Positions 23,868 to 32,605 of a stretch of 64,000 bases of DNA are shown piece after piece; position 1 is the stretch's first letter; each line of letters begins with the position of its first letter. The position numbers were made by a program, and so were the translations under genes. The notes below the pieces were generated by a model that was not told the origin of the DNA, searched no databases, and saw only the letters and a list, made by a program, of their open reading frames with translations. Source of the DNA: Oribacterium sp. KHPX15 (lineage in GTDB: Bacteria; Bacillota; Clostridia; Lachnospirales; Lachnospiraceae); NCBI RefSeq assembly GCF_900107835.1, contig NZ_FNRG01000014.1, forward strand, positions 34,216-98,215, given 5' to 3'.

Positions 23868-26157
23868 GATACAGATAAACGAAGGTTGGCAGTTTAATAA
23901 GATCCCTGATGGAAACATCAGGGATTTAAGTGGTTTGACAGTGGATACAAAAGTAGTTGATAGCGATGTCATTTCGTCAGAGAGTTTTGTAACTGTCACA
24001 CTTCCTCACACATGGTACAGGGATGAAGACCCTTACAGGGGACTTGTGCTGTATCAAAAGACCATACAGATCGATCCTGATTGGAAACATGTTTTTGTGG
24101 ACATTCCGGGTGCCGACCAGCATGCGGTTGTTCTGGCAGATGACCGTAAGATAGGAGAGCACAGAGGTGCTTATGGAGCATTTCACTGCGAGATACCTGA
24201 GGAGCTGCTCTGCAATAAAGAAGTAAAGTTAAGGATATTTCTGACAAATGTTCATGACGAGGGTATCTCACCTCTTACAGGAGACTTCACTGTGTTCGGA
24301 GGACTATACAGGGGTGTTAATCTTCTGGTGACAGAACATGAAAGCTTTTTTGATCCGACCTATTACGGCACAAGTGGTGTGATATTAAGGACTGGCATCG
24401 ATGGAAATACCGGCATTTTGAATGCGGAAATTCATGCCCGCACGGATAAAGAAGCTGAGATAGTTGCGGAAATCACAGATCCTTTCGGTACACTGCTCAC
24501 TGATGTGAGATCGGAAGAAGTTGATTCAGAAAGTGCCAACACTCACGCATCAGGCTCCATTAATTGCAGTATGGCCTTGACCTTCCGCATCCCTGATGTA
24601 ATCCTGTGGAACGGAAAAACTGCCCCCAATCTATATAAGGTAAAGATGAAACTTGTACGTGCGGGAGAAACTTTAGATGAGGTGGAGCTTGAGACCGGAT
24701 TCAGAGATATTACCATAACTGCGGACAAGGGACTGTTCCTTAATGGTGAGCATATAAAGATAAACGGTGTTGCAAAGCATCAGGATTTCAAGGGCTGTTT
24801 CAATGCAGTGAGCCGGGAGAATATCGACAGGGATTTTGAACTCATCGACGAAATAGGTGCCAATTCCGTAAGGCTGTCACATTATCAGCATCCTCAGTAT
24901 ACCTATGAGACCGCAGACAAAAAGGGTTATCTCGTATGGGCTGAGATCCCTATGCTCAAAATGACGGACAGTGAAGAGCTGAAAGCTGATGCAGAGGAGC
25001 AGCTCAGGGAACTGATACTTCAGAATATCCATCATCCGTCCATCTACTGCTGGGGAATCCAGAATGAAATCGGCATGTTCCGGGATGCGGAGTTTATGCA
25101 TGAAGAGCTGAAAAAAATGCAGCAGCTTTCCCATGAACTGGATCCGTCAAGACTTGTTACGGCTGCCAATCTTTATACAGTTAAGTTTAAGAGTAAGCTT
25201 AATTCTGTTACGGATATGATCGGCTACAATATTTACTTCGGATGGTACTATGGAGAGATGGAGGATTACCGTGACTACCTTAACAGATTTCACGAGGAGC
25301 GGCCGGAAATGCCTCTCGGTGTAAGTGAGTACGGTGTGGACGCAAACATTAGCCTGCATGCAGAGAACCCCATGGTCAGAGATTACTCAGAGGAGTATCA
25401 GGCTCTCTATCATGAGACCGTTTATCATATTTTCGAGAGTCTTGATCATCTTTATGGAAGCTATGTCTGGAATATGTTTGACTTTCACAGCGGACTTCGA
25501 AATGAAGGCGGGCAGAAAAATATCAATGCCAAGGGCCTCGTGACCTATGACAGAAATACCAGAAAGGATGCATTCTACTACTACAAAGCAAAGTGGTCTG
25601 AGGAAAAGTTTTTGCATATCTGTTCCAAGAGATTCGTGAACAGGGCAAAAGAGAGTATCGAGATCAAGGTTTATACCAATCTCAGCGATGCGGTGCTTTA
25701 TGTTGATGAAAAGGAATTCGGCAGTGGTACGAATGATGGTAACGGCAGGATCATATTTTCTGATGTACCTCTTCACGAAGGAGAAAACCGGATAAAGGTA
25801 GCTGCGGAGGGGCTTACGGATGAGTGTGTTTTCGTCCGTGTAGATTCAGAGGATGAAAACTATCGTTTACCGGGCAATAATGCAGGACAGGCGGTAAAAA
25901 ACTGGTTTCTTTCAGATGATGATGTCGTAAGGGAAGGATATTTTTCCTTAAAGGATACCGCCAATGATCTTCTCGATGATCCTGATGCGAGGGCAGTGCT
26001 TGAGAAATATCTGCCGGAACTTGTAAAGTTTATGACTGAAAAGGATGTGATCCCGCTTGGGCTTTCCATGCAGAGCATACTTAGCAGAGATATCCCTGAG
26101 GGTCTTGATCTAAAGGAACTTAACAGAGAGTTAAATCAGATAAAAAATGAGTTTTAA
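23860..26157 (+). CDS. glycoside hydrolase family 2 (beta-galactosidase or beta-glucuronidase)
   Basis: This cytoplasmic retaining beta-glycosidase shows the GH2 order: jelly-roll sugar-binding domain (VTLPHTWYRDEDPYRG), immunoglobulin-like domain, then TIM barrel with VRLSHYQHPQYTYE, WGIQNEIGMF (acid/base E403) and LGVSEYGVDA (nucleophile E490). An NAKG segment (N556, K558) falls where glucuronidases have their carboxylate-binding NxK motif, but related GH2 galactosidases can show a similar sequence, so specificity is open. The C-terminus (about 150 residues) is an extra helical region. The ATG overlaps the symporter gene by 8 bp; there is no signal peptide. Confidence 0.9.
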   Translation: MHKIQINEGWQFNKIPDGNIRDLSGLTVDTKVVDSDVISSESFVTVTLPHTWYRDEDPYRGLVLYQKTIQIDPDWKHVFVDIPGADQHAVVLADDRKIGEHRGAYGAFHCEIPEELLCNKEVKLRIFLTNVHDEGISPLTGDFTVFGGLYRGVNLLVTEHESFFDPTYYGTSGVILRTGIDGNTGILNAEIHARTDKEAEIVAEITDPFGTLLTDVRSEEVDSESANTHASGSINCSMALTFRIPDVILWNGKTAPNLYKVKMKLVRAGETLDEVELETGFRDITITADKGLFLNGEHIKINGVAKHQDFKGCFNAVSRENIDRDFELIDEIGANSVRLSHYQHPQYTYETADKKGYLVWAEIPMLKMTDSEELKADAEEQLRELILQNIHHPSIYCWGIQNEIGMFRDAEFMHEELKKMQQLSHELDPSRLVTAANLYTVKFKSKLNSVTDMIGYNIYFGWYYGEMEDYRDYLNRFHEERPEMPLGVSEYGVDANISLHAENPMVRDYSEEYQALYHETVYHIFESLDHLYGSYVWNMFDFHSGLRNEGGQKNINAKGLVTYDRNTRKDAFYYYKAKWSEEKFLHICSKRFVNRAKESIEIKVYTNLSDAVLYVDEKEFGSGTNDGNGRIIFSDVPLHEGENRIKVAAEGLTDECVFVRVDSEDENYRLPGNNAGQAVKNWFLSDDDVVREGYFSLKDTANDLLDDPDARAVLEKYLPELVKFMTEKDVIPLGLSMQSILSRDIPEGLDLKELNRELNQIKNEF

Positions 26158-26237
26158 TCGAGAATCTTAGATATCAGGTTTTATCAGTGCCTTACATATT
26201 CTGGGTTATATGTAGGAATAATGCCTTTACTCACTTG

Positions 26238-26281
26238 GAGCGTCAGCCCATCAAAATTCGCTTAGCGAAGGGCTGACGCTC
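26238..26281. terminator. bidirectional terminator-like nested hairpin
   Basis: GAGCGTCAGCCC (26238-26249) pairs perfectly with GGGCTGACGCTC (26270-26281). The loop itself contains TTCGC/GCGAA. It lies between the convergent GH2 and LysR genes; T-runs are weak on both sides. Confidence 0.6.
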
Positions 26282-26371
26282 ACATCATTTTATTTCGCGG
26301 ATTTCAAAATGTCTTCAAATAAGCTCAATATAAACAGTGTCATCTTTTATGTACCAGGGACAGGCCAGTTC

Positions 26372-27292
26372 TCAGCTATTGAGCATCCAGCTTTCAAAAG
26401 AGCATATGCTTTCGTCTTCTTCAATAAATTCCTGAAGTTCTTTTTCAAGAAGTTCAATTGGTTCCAAAAGTGTAACATTTGGAAAACGATTCTTAATTTC
26501 ATAGCAGATCCTTGGAGCAGGTGGCTCCTTTAGGCTGTGGAAAGTCAGTTCCGGATTGGATCGCATGGCACCTTGAATTACAGACATTGGTGCAATCGCC
26601 CAATTATCCGGATAATCCAGATATCGTTGTAGCATAGAGCCGGTGTTAACTGATATCAAAGGATATACACCGGGACTCCAATGTCTGTCATGCCACTGCT
26701 GGTAGTCTGATCCCCATCGAAGATATATCTCTTTTTCTATGGGGAGATCCTTACAGGTAATATTATCTCCGTAATTACTCTTTTTATTACAGATCAAATA
26801 CATTAATTCCCTATATACAGGAATTGCAATGACATCGGGATAAGAAATCGAAGAAAATGCGAAGCCGATGTCAGCTGTACGGTTTTGAACCAGGGAATAT
26901 ATTTCACTGGAATGGTAGGTCATTATCGAAAGTTTGACTCTTGGATGATCCTCAAGGTGCTTTTGGAACATTGGGACTAAAGTGTAGTTATTAACAGCAT
27001 CAACGCTCGCAATATTCAATGATTTTATATCAGGAAGAGCTTTTAGATGCTGGGTATCTTTCCATAGGGATGCCCATTGACTTGCTATAGGGATAAATGC
27101 CGAGCCGTAATTTGTCAGCTCTGCATTTCTCTGTCCTTTGTGACGGATAAGGAGAGGAGTACCCAGCTCGTCTTCCAGTTGCTGAAGTCTGGATGAAACA
27201 GTGGATTGAGATACAAAAAGGTATTTCGATGCAGCGGTTATATTCTTGTAAGTTGCTACAACAAGAAATGTTTCTATCTGTTCGTAAGTCAT
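26372..27292 (-). CDS. LysR family transcriptional regulator
   Basis: The N-terminus MTYEQIETFLVVATYKNITAASKYLFVSQSTVSSRLQQLE is a standard LysR helix-turn-helix, followed by ELGTPLLIRHKGQR. The C-terminal 200 residues are a two-lobed co-inducer domain. An upstream ATG at 27304 exists, but the GGAG at that point lies 6 bases before ATG 27292, which is used. It is divergent from the GltS/RraA operon and likely activates it; two direct repeats lie in the shared gap. The ligand is probably a dicarboxylate or a related acid, by context. Confidence 0.92.
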   Translation of the reverse strand: MTYEQIETFLVVATYKNITAASKYLFVSQSTVSSRLQQLEDELGTPLLIRHKGQRNAELTNYGSAFIPIASQWASLWKDTQHLKALPDIKSLNIASVDAVNNYTLVPMFQKHLEDHPRVKLSIMTYHSSEIYSLVQNRTADIGFAFSSISYPDVIAIPVYRELMYLICNKKSNYGDNITCKDLPIEKEIYLRWGSDYQQWHDRHWSPGVYPLISVNTGSMLQRYLDYPDNWAIAPMSVIQGAMRSNPELTFHSLKEPPAPRICYEIKNRFPNVTLLEPIELLEKELQEFIEEDESICSFESWMLNS

Positions 27293-27349
27293 TAGAATCT
27301 CCAAACAAATTTAAAATATAAAAGTGGGTATGAAATAGTATTGGATTAA

Positions 27350-27393
27350 ATATCTGTTTTACCGATATATTAAATCAAATATATCTGTTTTAC
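27350..27393. promoter_or_regulatory. direct repeats, probable LysR binding sites
   Basis: ATATCTGTTTTAC occurs at 27350-27362 and 27381-27393, 31 bp apart (about three helical turns), between the divergent LysR and GltS genes. Confidence 0.55.
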
Positions 27394-27491
27394 AACTTAT
27401 TTTCCGAATGGTAGATTAGTCATAGAAAATAAAGAACCGGTTCAAATCATTCAAAAAGTAGAAAATGTTACGTGTAAAAAGGGAGATAGAT

Positions 27492-28667
27492 ATGACAATT
27501 CAATTTGATCTGATTCAAACGACGGGACTTGCAGTTTTGGTCTATATGCTTGGACGTTATATAAAGAGTAAAGTTGCTGTTTTTCAGAAATATTTTATTC
27601 CGGCACCGGTAATTGGTGGTTTGATATGCAGTATTTTGATCTTTATAGGTAAGAGTACAGGTTTATTTACTATTGAGATGACAAATACTCTGCAGGATTT
27701 CTTTATGAACCTGTTTTTTACAGGAACAGGTTTTACATGCAGTCTTGCTGTGCTGAAAAAATCAGGAAAACTTGGAGCAAAGCTTGCAGTAGGAGCAGTG
27801 ATATTTTTATTTGTTCAGAACCTGGTGGGAGTCGGACTTTGTCAGGTTTTCGGGATCAATAAACTTCTGGGTATCGCAATGGGATCCATCTCAATGTCCG
27901 GTGGCGTAGGATCCGGAGCATCTTTTGGACCGACACTTGAAGAGTTGGGAGCTGTTGGTGGCACAACAATAGGTGTTGCGGCAGCAACCTTTGGACTGCT
28001 TCTTGGAAGTATTACCGGAGGCCCTGTGGCGGAACGTCTTATCAAAAAATATGATCTTAAGAGCTCAGGACAGTCGATGGCTGAAGAAAAGAAGAAGGTT
28101 TTTGAACTGAATCAAAAGAGTCTGTTTGACAGTGTTTTACTGCTTCTTCTTGCTGCATTTATAGGGTCTTATATTTCAGCGGCACTTAAGCTGACCGGAC
28201 TCTCATTCCCTTATTACGTTGGCTGCCTTTTCGGAGGAGCGTTGGTGAGAAATATTGCGGATGCAAGAGGAATCGACCTCAGGATGCATGAAATTGATAC
28301 CATATCAAACATTGCCCTTAATCTTTTCCTTTCCATGGCTCTTATGTCACTTGATATAGCAAAACTTGTTGACCTTGCACTTCCGATGATTGTGATACTT
28401 ATATCTCAGGCAGTAGTAATGGCATTGTGGGCTACTTTTGTGACCTTTAATACTACAGGAAGGGATTATGATGCAGCTGTCATGGCTGCCGGACACTGTG
28501 GAGTAGGATTAGGACAGACACCCAACGCTGTTGCCAATATGTCGGCGATCATAGAGAAAAATGGACCTGCACCAACCGCATGGTTTGTACTTCCGGTTGT
28601 AACAGTTATTTTCATAAATATTACAAACCCGTTGATCATCACATTTTTCATAAATTGTTTCAAGTGA
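27492..28667 (+). CDS. gltS: GltS-type sodium:glutamate (dicarboxylate) symporter
   Basis: The polytopic membrane protein of about 391 residues has two related halves. Visible are FIPAPVIGGLICS near the first helices, MSGGVGSGASFGPTLEELG (first re-entrant loop) and MAAGHCGVGLGQTPNAVANM (second re-entrant loop), as in GltS. It imports glutamate or a similar acid with Na+. GGGAG at 27481-27485 favours ATG 27492 over 27465. The downstream RraA-type aldolase suggests the real substrate may be a hydroxylated dicarboxylate or ketoacid precursor rather than glutamate. Confidence 0.9.
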   Translation: MTIQFDLIQTTGLAVLVYMLGRYIKSKVAVFQKYFIPAPVIGGLICSILIFIGKSTGLFTIEMTNTLQDFFMNLFFTGTGFTCSLAVLKKSGKLGAKLAVGAVIFLFVQNLVGVGLCQVFGINKLLGIAMGSISMSGGVGSGASFGPTLEELGAVGGTTIGVAAATFGLLLGSITGGPVAERLIKKYDLKSSGQSMAEEKKKVFELNQKSLFDSVLLLLLAAFIGSYISAALKLTGLSFPYYVGCLFGGALVRNIADARGIDLRMHEIDTISNIALNLFLSMALMSLDIAKLVDLALPMIVILISQAVVMALWATFVTFNTTGRDYDAAVMAAGHCGVGLGQTPNAVANMSAIIEKNGPAPTAWFVLPVVTVIFINITNPLIITFFINCFK

Positions 28668-28692
28668 TCGAATATACGAATGGAGAATAAAC

Positions 28693-29337
28693 ATGGAACT
28701 CACAGAAAGAATAAGAAATGACCTTTTAAAACTTCCTACAGGGAATATAGCTGATAATAACAATACAGTATCAAATCAGGGTGTTATGGATACCGGCATC
28801 AAACCCGTAAGTCCTAAAATGAAAATGATAGGAAGGGCTTATACTGCAAAGTGCTATCCGGGAGACAATCTGGCACTTCATCAGGCAATATACGGAGCGC
28901 AGCCGGGGGATGTGCTTGTGTTGGATCTTAACGGCTATTCTGAGGCAGGACACTTTGGCGACATAATGGCAACCGCATGTAAGTTACGGGGACTTGCCGG
29001 AGTTGTGATAGATGGAAGCTGCCGTGATTCAGAGGATATACGTGAGCTTGGTTTCCCGGTTTTTTCCAGGGGATTTAATCCTTCAGGGACGGTAAAGGAG
29101 AGCCTTGCAAAGCTTAACATACCTGTAAGTTGTGGAGGAGTGCAGGTAAATCCGGGGGACATCATATTTGGAGACTGTGATGGTGTAGTTGTTATTCCTC
29201 AAAACGTAGAAGATGAGGTATTTGAAAAAGCGTGTAAAAAATACGAGCACGAGAAGGAGATTATTCGTGAACTGGAATCAGGGAAAACCACCCTTGAAAT
29301 ATATAAATTTGATGAGTTGATTAAAAGCAAAACATAA
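28693..29337 (+). CDS. RraA-like aldolase/decarboxylase (HMG/CHA aldolase family)
   Basis: Family members are divalent-metal-dependent 4-hydroxy-4-methyl-2-oxoglutarate aldolases and oxaloacetate decarboxylases with the RraA fold. Motifs seen: GDVLVLDLNGYSEAGHFGDIMATA, GLAGVVIDGSCRDSEDI (the Arg-Asp metal/substrate pair), GFPVFSRGFNPSGT and VNPGDIIFGDCDGVVVIPQ. The length of 214 is close to the family norm. RNase E inhibition, from which the name RraA comes, is not implied. It forms an operon with the carrier gene 25 bp upstream; GGAGAA precedes the ATG. It should act on an imported oxo- or hydroxy-acid. Confidence 0.88.
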   Translation: MELTERIRNDLLKLPTGNIADNNNTVSNQGVMDTGIKPVSPKMKMIGRAYTAKCYPGDNLALHQAIYGAQPGDVLVLDLNGYSEAGHFGDIMATACKLRGLAGVVIDGSCRDSEDIRELGFPVFSRGFNPSGTVKESLAKLNIPVSCGGVQVNPGDIIFGDCDGVVVIPQNVEDEVFEKACKKYEHEKEIIRELESGKTTLEIYKFDELIKSKT

Positions 29338-29356
29338 ACTGATGATAAATTATGAT

Positions 29357-29391
29357 GGGGCTGTCTTAATCTTAGTGCGACAGCCCCTTTT
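29357..29391 (+). terminator. rho-independent terminator of the GltS/RraA operon
   Basis: GGGGCTGTC (29357-29365) pairs with GACAGCCCC (29379-29387), followed by TTTTA, 20 bp after the stop. Confidence 0.85.
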
Positions 29392-29531
29392 ACATTGAAC
29401 AAAATATCATTATACTCGAACAATAATTATATAATTGAACCTTTAACAAGAAGAAATGCAAAAAACACAATATAAGTCCCGTAAAGAAGCACAGATACTA
29501 TACAATTATCATTTCACTTGAAATGTATATT

Positions 29532-30596
29532 TCACCTTGCAGATTTTAATATATCTTCAAACAACTCTGTATCGTCCAGAGCCCGATTTGAGGTCTGGCT
29601 CATCATTATATAGTTGTTGTTCCCAGTGGATTCATTATAGAAGATTATAATAGACCCATCCATTTCATAACCTTCCCAAGTGTTAAACCCCTTGTTAAGA
29701 TATCCTGTCGCCTTAAATCTATATCCCTGGTGACCGCAGATCTCCAGTTTAGTGCTATTTGAAATAGTTATGTTTTCATAAAATCTAGATCCAAAGATTT
29801 GCGCCAACTTTTCTGCAAGAGGAAGTGTTAACTCTCTTCCTTCAGAACAGTGAAATACGACTGATGCTATGTAATTGCTTTGAGTATCCTGGTCTATAAA
29901 ACATGAAGAATCCTCCTTACTGTCAAATTCGTCTTTAAAATCCATAAACATCTTTGGAAGGATATAGGTAGTACCATCATTGGTATAGGAAATGGTTCCA
30001 TCCCTATTAAGTGTAGCCTTGGGATCATTAGTCGCTGGTATTTTGGTAAGATACTGTTCCGGTTCTAAGTTTATCCTTGTAAACAGCTCGGGATTCCAGT
30101 TTGAACTGTCTGATTTGAATATCAGCTCCTTTTCATCATCAATCTTAGCGAAAATAATACAATGTAATCTTGAGAGCTCAATGTATACAGTGTCATCTTT
30201 GATATGCCAGGGACATGCTAATTCGGTATATTGAATGTCAATGCAATAATAATAGGCAAGTCCATCAGAATTTAATACAAGTATCTCATTATCATCACCG
30301 CTATAAACACCACTGACATCAATGTTCTTATTTGAAACTAACCCAACCGTGGATTCTTTATAAATTGTATCCATTTTAGGTTTTGAAGAATTACGTACCA
30401 AAATAAATATTGATGTAAAAAAAACAAATACTATTACACATAAAATGCAAACAGCCCCAAAATGAGGCTTCTTTTTTCTTTTCTCAGGAACATTATTGCT
30501 TTCAAAATACTGCCTAATCTCAAAACCACATTCAGGACATTTTTCAGTATCCGCAGAACATCTTTTTCCGCAAATAGGGCAGTTGACTAATCTCAT
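29532..30596 (-). CDS. zinc-ribbon membrane protein of unknown function
   Basis: The protein starts MRLVNCPICGKRCSADTEKCPECGFEI, a CxxC..CxxC zinc ribbon. A basic stretch (KRKKKPHF) and one hydrophobic helix (VCILCVIVFVFFTSIFILV, about residues 48-66) follow. The outer 285 residues are predicted beyond the membrane and match nothing I recognise. The layout resembles many Firmicutes proteins with a cytoplasmic ribbon and an exported sensor domain. AAAGGG before ATG 30596 is a weak SD. It lies downstream of the kinase gene on the same strand and could be its membrane partner or substrate. Confidence 0.7.
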   Translation of the reverse strand: MRLVNCPICGKRCSADTEKCPECGFEIRQYFESNNVPEKRKKKPHFGAVCILCVIVFVFFTSIFILVRNSSKPKMDTIYKESTVGLVSNKNIDVSGVYSGDDNEILVLNSDGLAYYYCIDIQYTELACPWHIKDDTVYIELSRLHCIIFAKIDDEKELIFKSDSSNWNPELFTRINLEPEQYLTKIPATNDPKATLNRDGTISYTNDGTTYILPKMFMDFKDEFDSKEDSSCFIDQDTQSNYIASVVFHCSEGRELTLPLAEKLAQIFGSRFYENITISNSTKLEICGHQGYRFKATGYLNKGFNTWEGYEMDGSIIIFYNESTGNNNYIMMSQTSNRALDDTELFEDILKSAR

Positions 30597-30621
30597 ATGT
30601 TTTACCCTTTTTTAATAATAT

Positions 30622-30640
30622 TCCCACCGCTACGGTGGGA
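30622..30640. other. hairpin between kinase and zinc-ribbon genes
   Basis: TCCCACCG and CGGTGGGA flank a CTA loop. There is no T-run on either side; it may attenuate expression or protect mRNA. Confidence 0.4.
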
Positions 30641-30684
30641 GCAATAATAAATCTTGTTGCTATAATGAATCTATAGGTAATGGT

Positions 30685-31395
30685 TCAAAGCTTTTCCAAT
30701 GCAGCTTTTAAATGAGCAGCCGATGGATATCTATCTTTAGGATTCATTTCAAGGCACTTGCTAATAATAGCTGAAAGCTTTGCGGATATTCTTAAGGCAG
30801 GATCTGTATCGATGCCTATAAGCACTTTAATTAGATTACCAACAGCATATATATCTGTCTGACAGGAAGAATTGCCAAACCCAAACTGTTCCGGAGCAGC
30901 ATAACCTTCGGTGCCGATCAGTCTTGTGTCACGTTCCTTCTCGTTTATACACTGACGAGCAGCATTTAGGTCTATAAGTATGATTCTTTCATCTTCTGTG
31001 AGGATTACATTAGAAGGCTTAATGTCACGGTGAATTATTGTCGGCTGTTGTGAGTGTAAGTCAACAAGAATATCACATAGCTTTATCGCATAGGATATTG
31101 CATCGGCTTCGGAAACGAACCCACATAAATCGATCACTTCCTGAAGTGTATCACCGGGAATATATTCTTCAATAACTGTAAGAAGCCCATCATGTTGATA
31201 CATTGCATAAAGCCGGGGAATATTTTTTATATGATGCTTGAAAAGCTGTTCGTAGACATCAAGATTGTATACAGAAAGAGTTTTCTTTAGATAAACCTTC
31301 CTTGTCTCGATGTGCTGAACAAAATATATCCGATGTTCTTCACTGAGCGGAGCAATTTCTTTGTAGAAGGAAATCGGCAATGAACTATCAAACAT
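30685..31395 (-). CDS. Hanks-type Ser/Thr protein kinase, soluble and compact
   Basis: The 236 residues hold a complete C-lobe: HRDIKPSN (122-129, catalytic Asp), a DLN variant of the DFG metal motif (142-144), APE at 167-169, and the DIYAVG segment. The N-lobe is minimal: no clear GxGxxG loop is seen, and the VYLKK segment (34-38) probably supplies the ATP-binding Lys. There is no transmembrane segment and no PASTA domain, unlike PrkC/Stk kinases. GAGGT precedes ATG 31395. It is divergent from a helix-turn-helix-like gene 54 bp away and upstream of a zinc-ribbon membrane protein. It is likely part of a local signalling unit; substrates unknown. Confidence 0.85.
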   Translation of the reverse strand: MFDSSLPISFYKEIAPLSEEHRIYFVQHIETRKVYLKKTLSVYNLDVYEQLFKHHIKNIPRLYAMYQHDGLLTVIEEYIPGDTLQEVIDLCGFVSEADAISYAIKLCDILVDLHSQQPTIIHRDIKPSNVILTEDERIILIDLNAARQCINEKERDTRLIGTEGYAAPEQFGFGNSSCQTDIYAVGNLIKVLIGIDTDPALRISAKLSAIISKCLEMNPKDRYPSAAHLKAALEKL

Positions 31396-31449
31396 AATAA
31401 TACCTCACATATTAATTATCTAAAGTATAACACAGTAAAGAGGATAGCA

Positions 31450-31911
31450 ATGTATAAAAAGACTACAAAAGAACTGGAAGAAATCCTTGAACACACACAT
31501 CCAAAGGATATAGAAAATTTTGTCAAGGCTAATGAAGATGACTTGCTGGATGGTGACAGGAACTTCATGAAATATATGAACGAAAGGCTCAAGGAGAAAG
31601 GACTACAGAAGCAAGATGTCCTCCTAAGAGCTGATATATCTCAAGGATATGGATATAAACTGCTGACGGAGGAAAAGGTAACAAAGCAGAGAGACATTAT
31701 ACTGAGAATCTGTTATGCTGCAAATTTTACTCTTAAAGAGACTCAGAATGCTCTTAAAATCTATCAGATGGATATTTTGTATGCGAGAAATCCAAGAGAT
31801 GCGCTACTTATGACATTTTTTAACGAACATCCCGGAAGCATTATCGATATCAACGAGATGCTTTCTGCCAATAAGATGATGCCGCTCAGATCTAGTGGGA
31901 TGCATGAATAG
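31450..31911 (+). CDS. helix-turn-helix-like small protein next to the kinase
   Basis: The 153-residue protein has a central segment, MNERLKEKGLQKQDVLLRADIS followed by YGYKLLTEEK and RDIILRICYAANFTL, that reads like a divergent XRE-type helix-turn-helix. The last 60 residues (QMDILYARNPRDALLMTFF) resemble a helical effector tail. AGAGGA precedes the ATG. Its divergence from the kinase gene with a 54-bp shared gap suggests that one regulates or modifies the other. The DNA-binding role is inferred, not certain. Confidence 0.6.
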   Translation: MYKKTTKELEEILEHTHPKDIENFVKANEDDLLDGDRNFMKYMNERLKEKGLQKQDVLLRADISQGYGYKLLTEEKVTKQRDIILRICYAANFTLKETQNALKIYQMDILYARNPRDALLMTFFNEHPGSIIDINEMLSANKMMPLRSSGMHE

Positions 31912-32114
31912 ATGTTGATCTACGAGTATGATTTGTCATTTCAAACCAGTCATTCAAGAAATAGCAGGATTCACTGAAACAGTTTGGATAATTTATTGAA
32001 TACAAGGAGTAACTATTGTTAATAGTACTACTAAACCTTCATCTATCCTTTTACGCATTTCATAACTCTTTAAATGAAACATAGTTAACAAAAGTTTTTT
32101 GAAAAGGAGAAACT

Positions 32115-32519
32115 GTGTTTGAAAATTTGAAGGAAAAATTTGGTAAGACTCTATTTGTTGCAATAATTGTTTTAATCGTATTTACTTCATTTGGAGCTGG
32201 TTTCATCAACGGAAAATTTTTAAGCAAAAATGAGATTTCTCAAAGTTCTTCGTTCTTTGATAGGAATCAAAAAGAAATTGCAGAAGGGTTTATGCACAAT
32301 ATAGCGGAAAACGATGACATGATGGAAGTAAAGAGTATCAATTATAAGAAAGGAGAGATCCATATATTAGTTGATACTAAACGTTATGAATTTGACGAAA
32401 TAGAATATGTATTAACTGAAGATAATATTCAGGTGATATATAAATCTAATATCGAAGTAGATGAGGATGATTATAAACAATTAATTAATGGAGAAATCTA
32501 TTTTGATGCAAACGATTGA
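32115..32519 (+). CDS. small membrane-anchored or secreted protein, unknown
   Basis: A GTG start follows AAAGGAG. The 134 residues hold one N-terminal hydrophobic helix (TLFVAIIVLIVFTSFGAGFI, about residues 13-32) and an exported acidic domain with no recognised motif (EIHILVDTKRYEFDEIEYVL). It may be a signal anchor. It sits between the helix-turn-helix gene and the repeat lipoprotein in the AT-rich island. Confidence 0.6.
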   Translation: MFENLKEKFGKTLFVAIIVLIVFTSFGAGFINGKFLSKNEISQSSSFFDRNQKEIAEGFMHNIAENDDMMEVKSINYKKGEIHILVDTKRYEFDEIEYVLTEDNIQVIYKSNIEVDEDDYKQLINGEIYFDAND

Positions 32520-32605
32520 TCTTATTGAGGGTAATTCAAGACTGTAAATTATATCGTGTGAACTAGATATATAGGATTATTAATATGGAGGCGTAATAAA
32601 GTATT

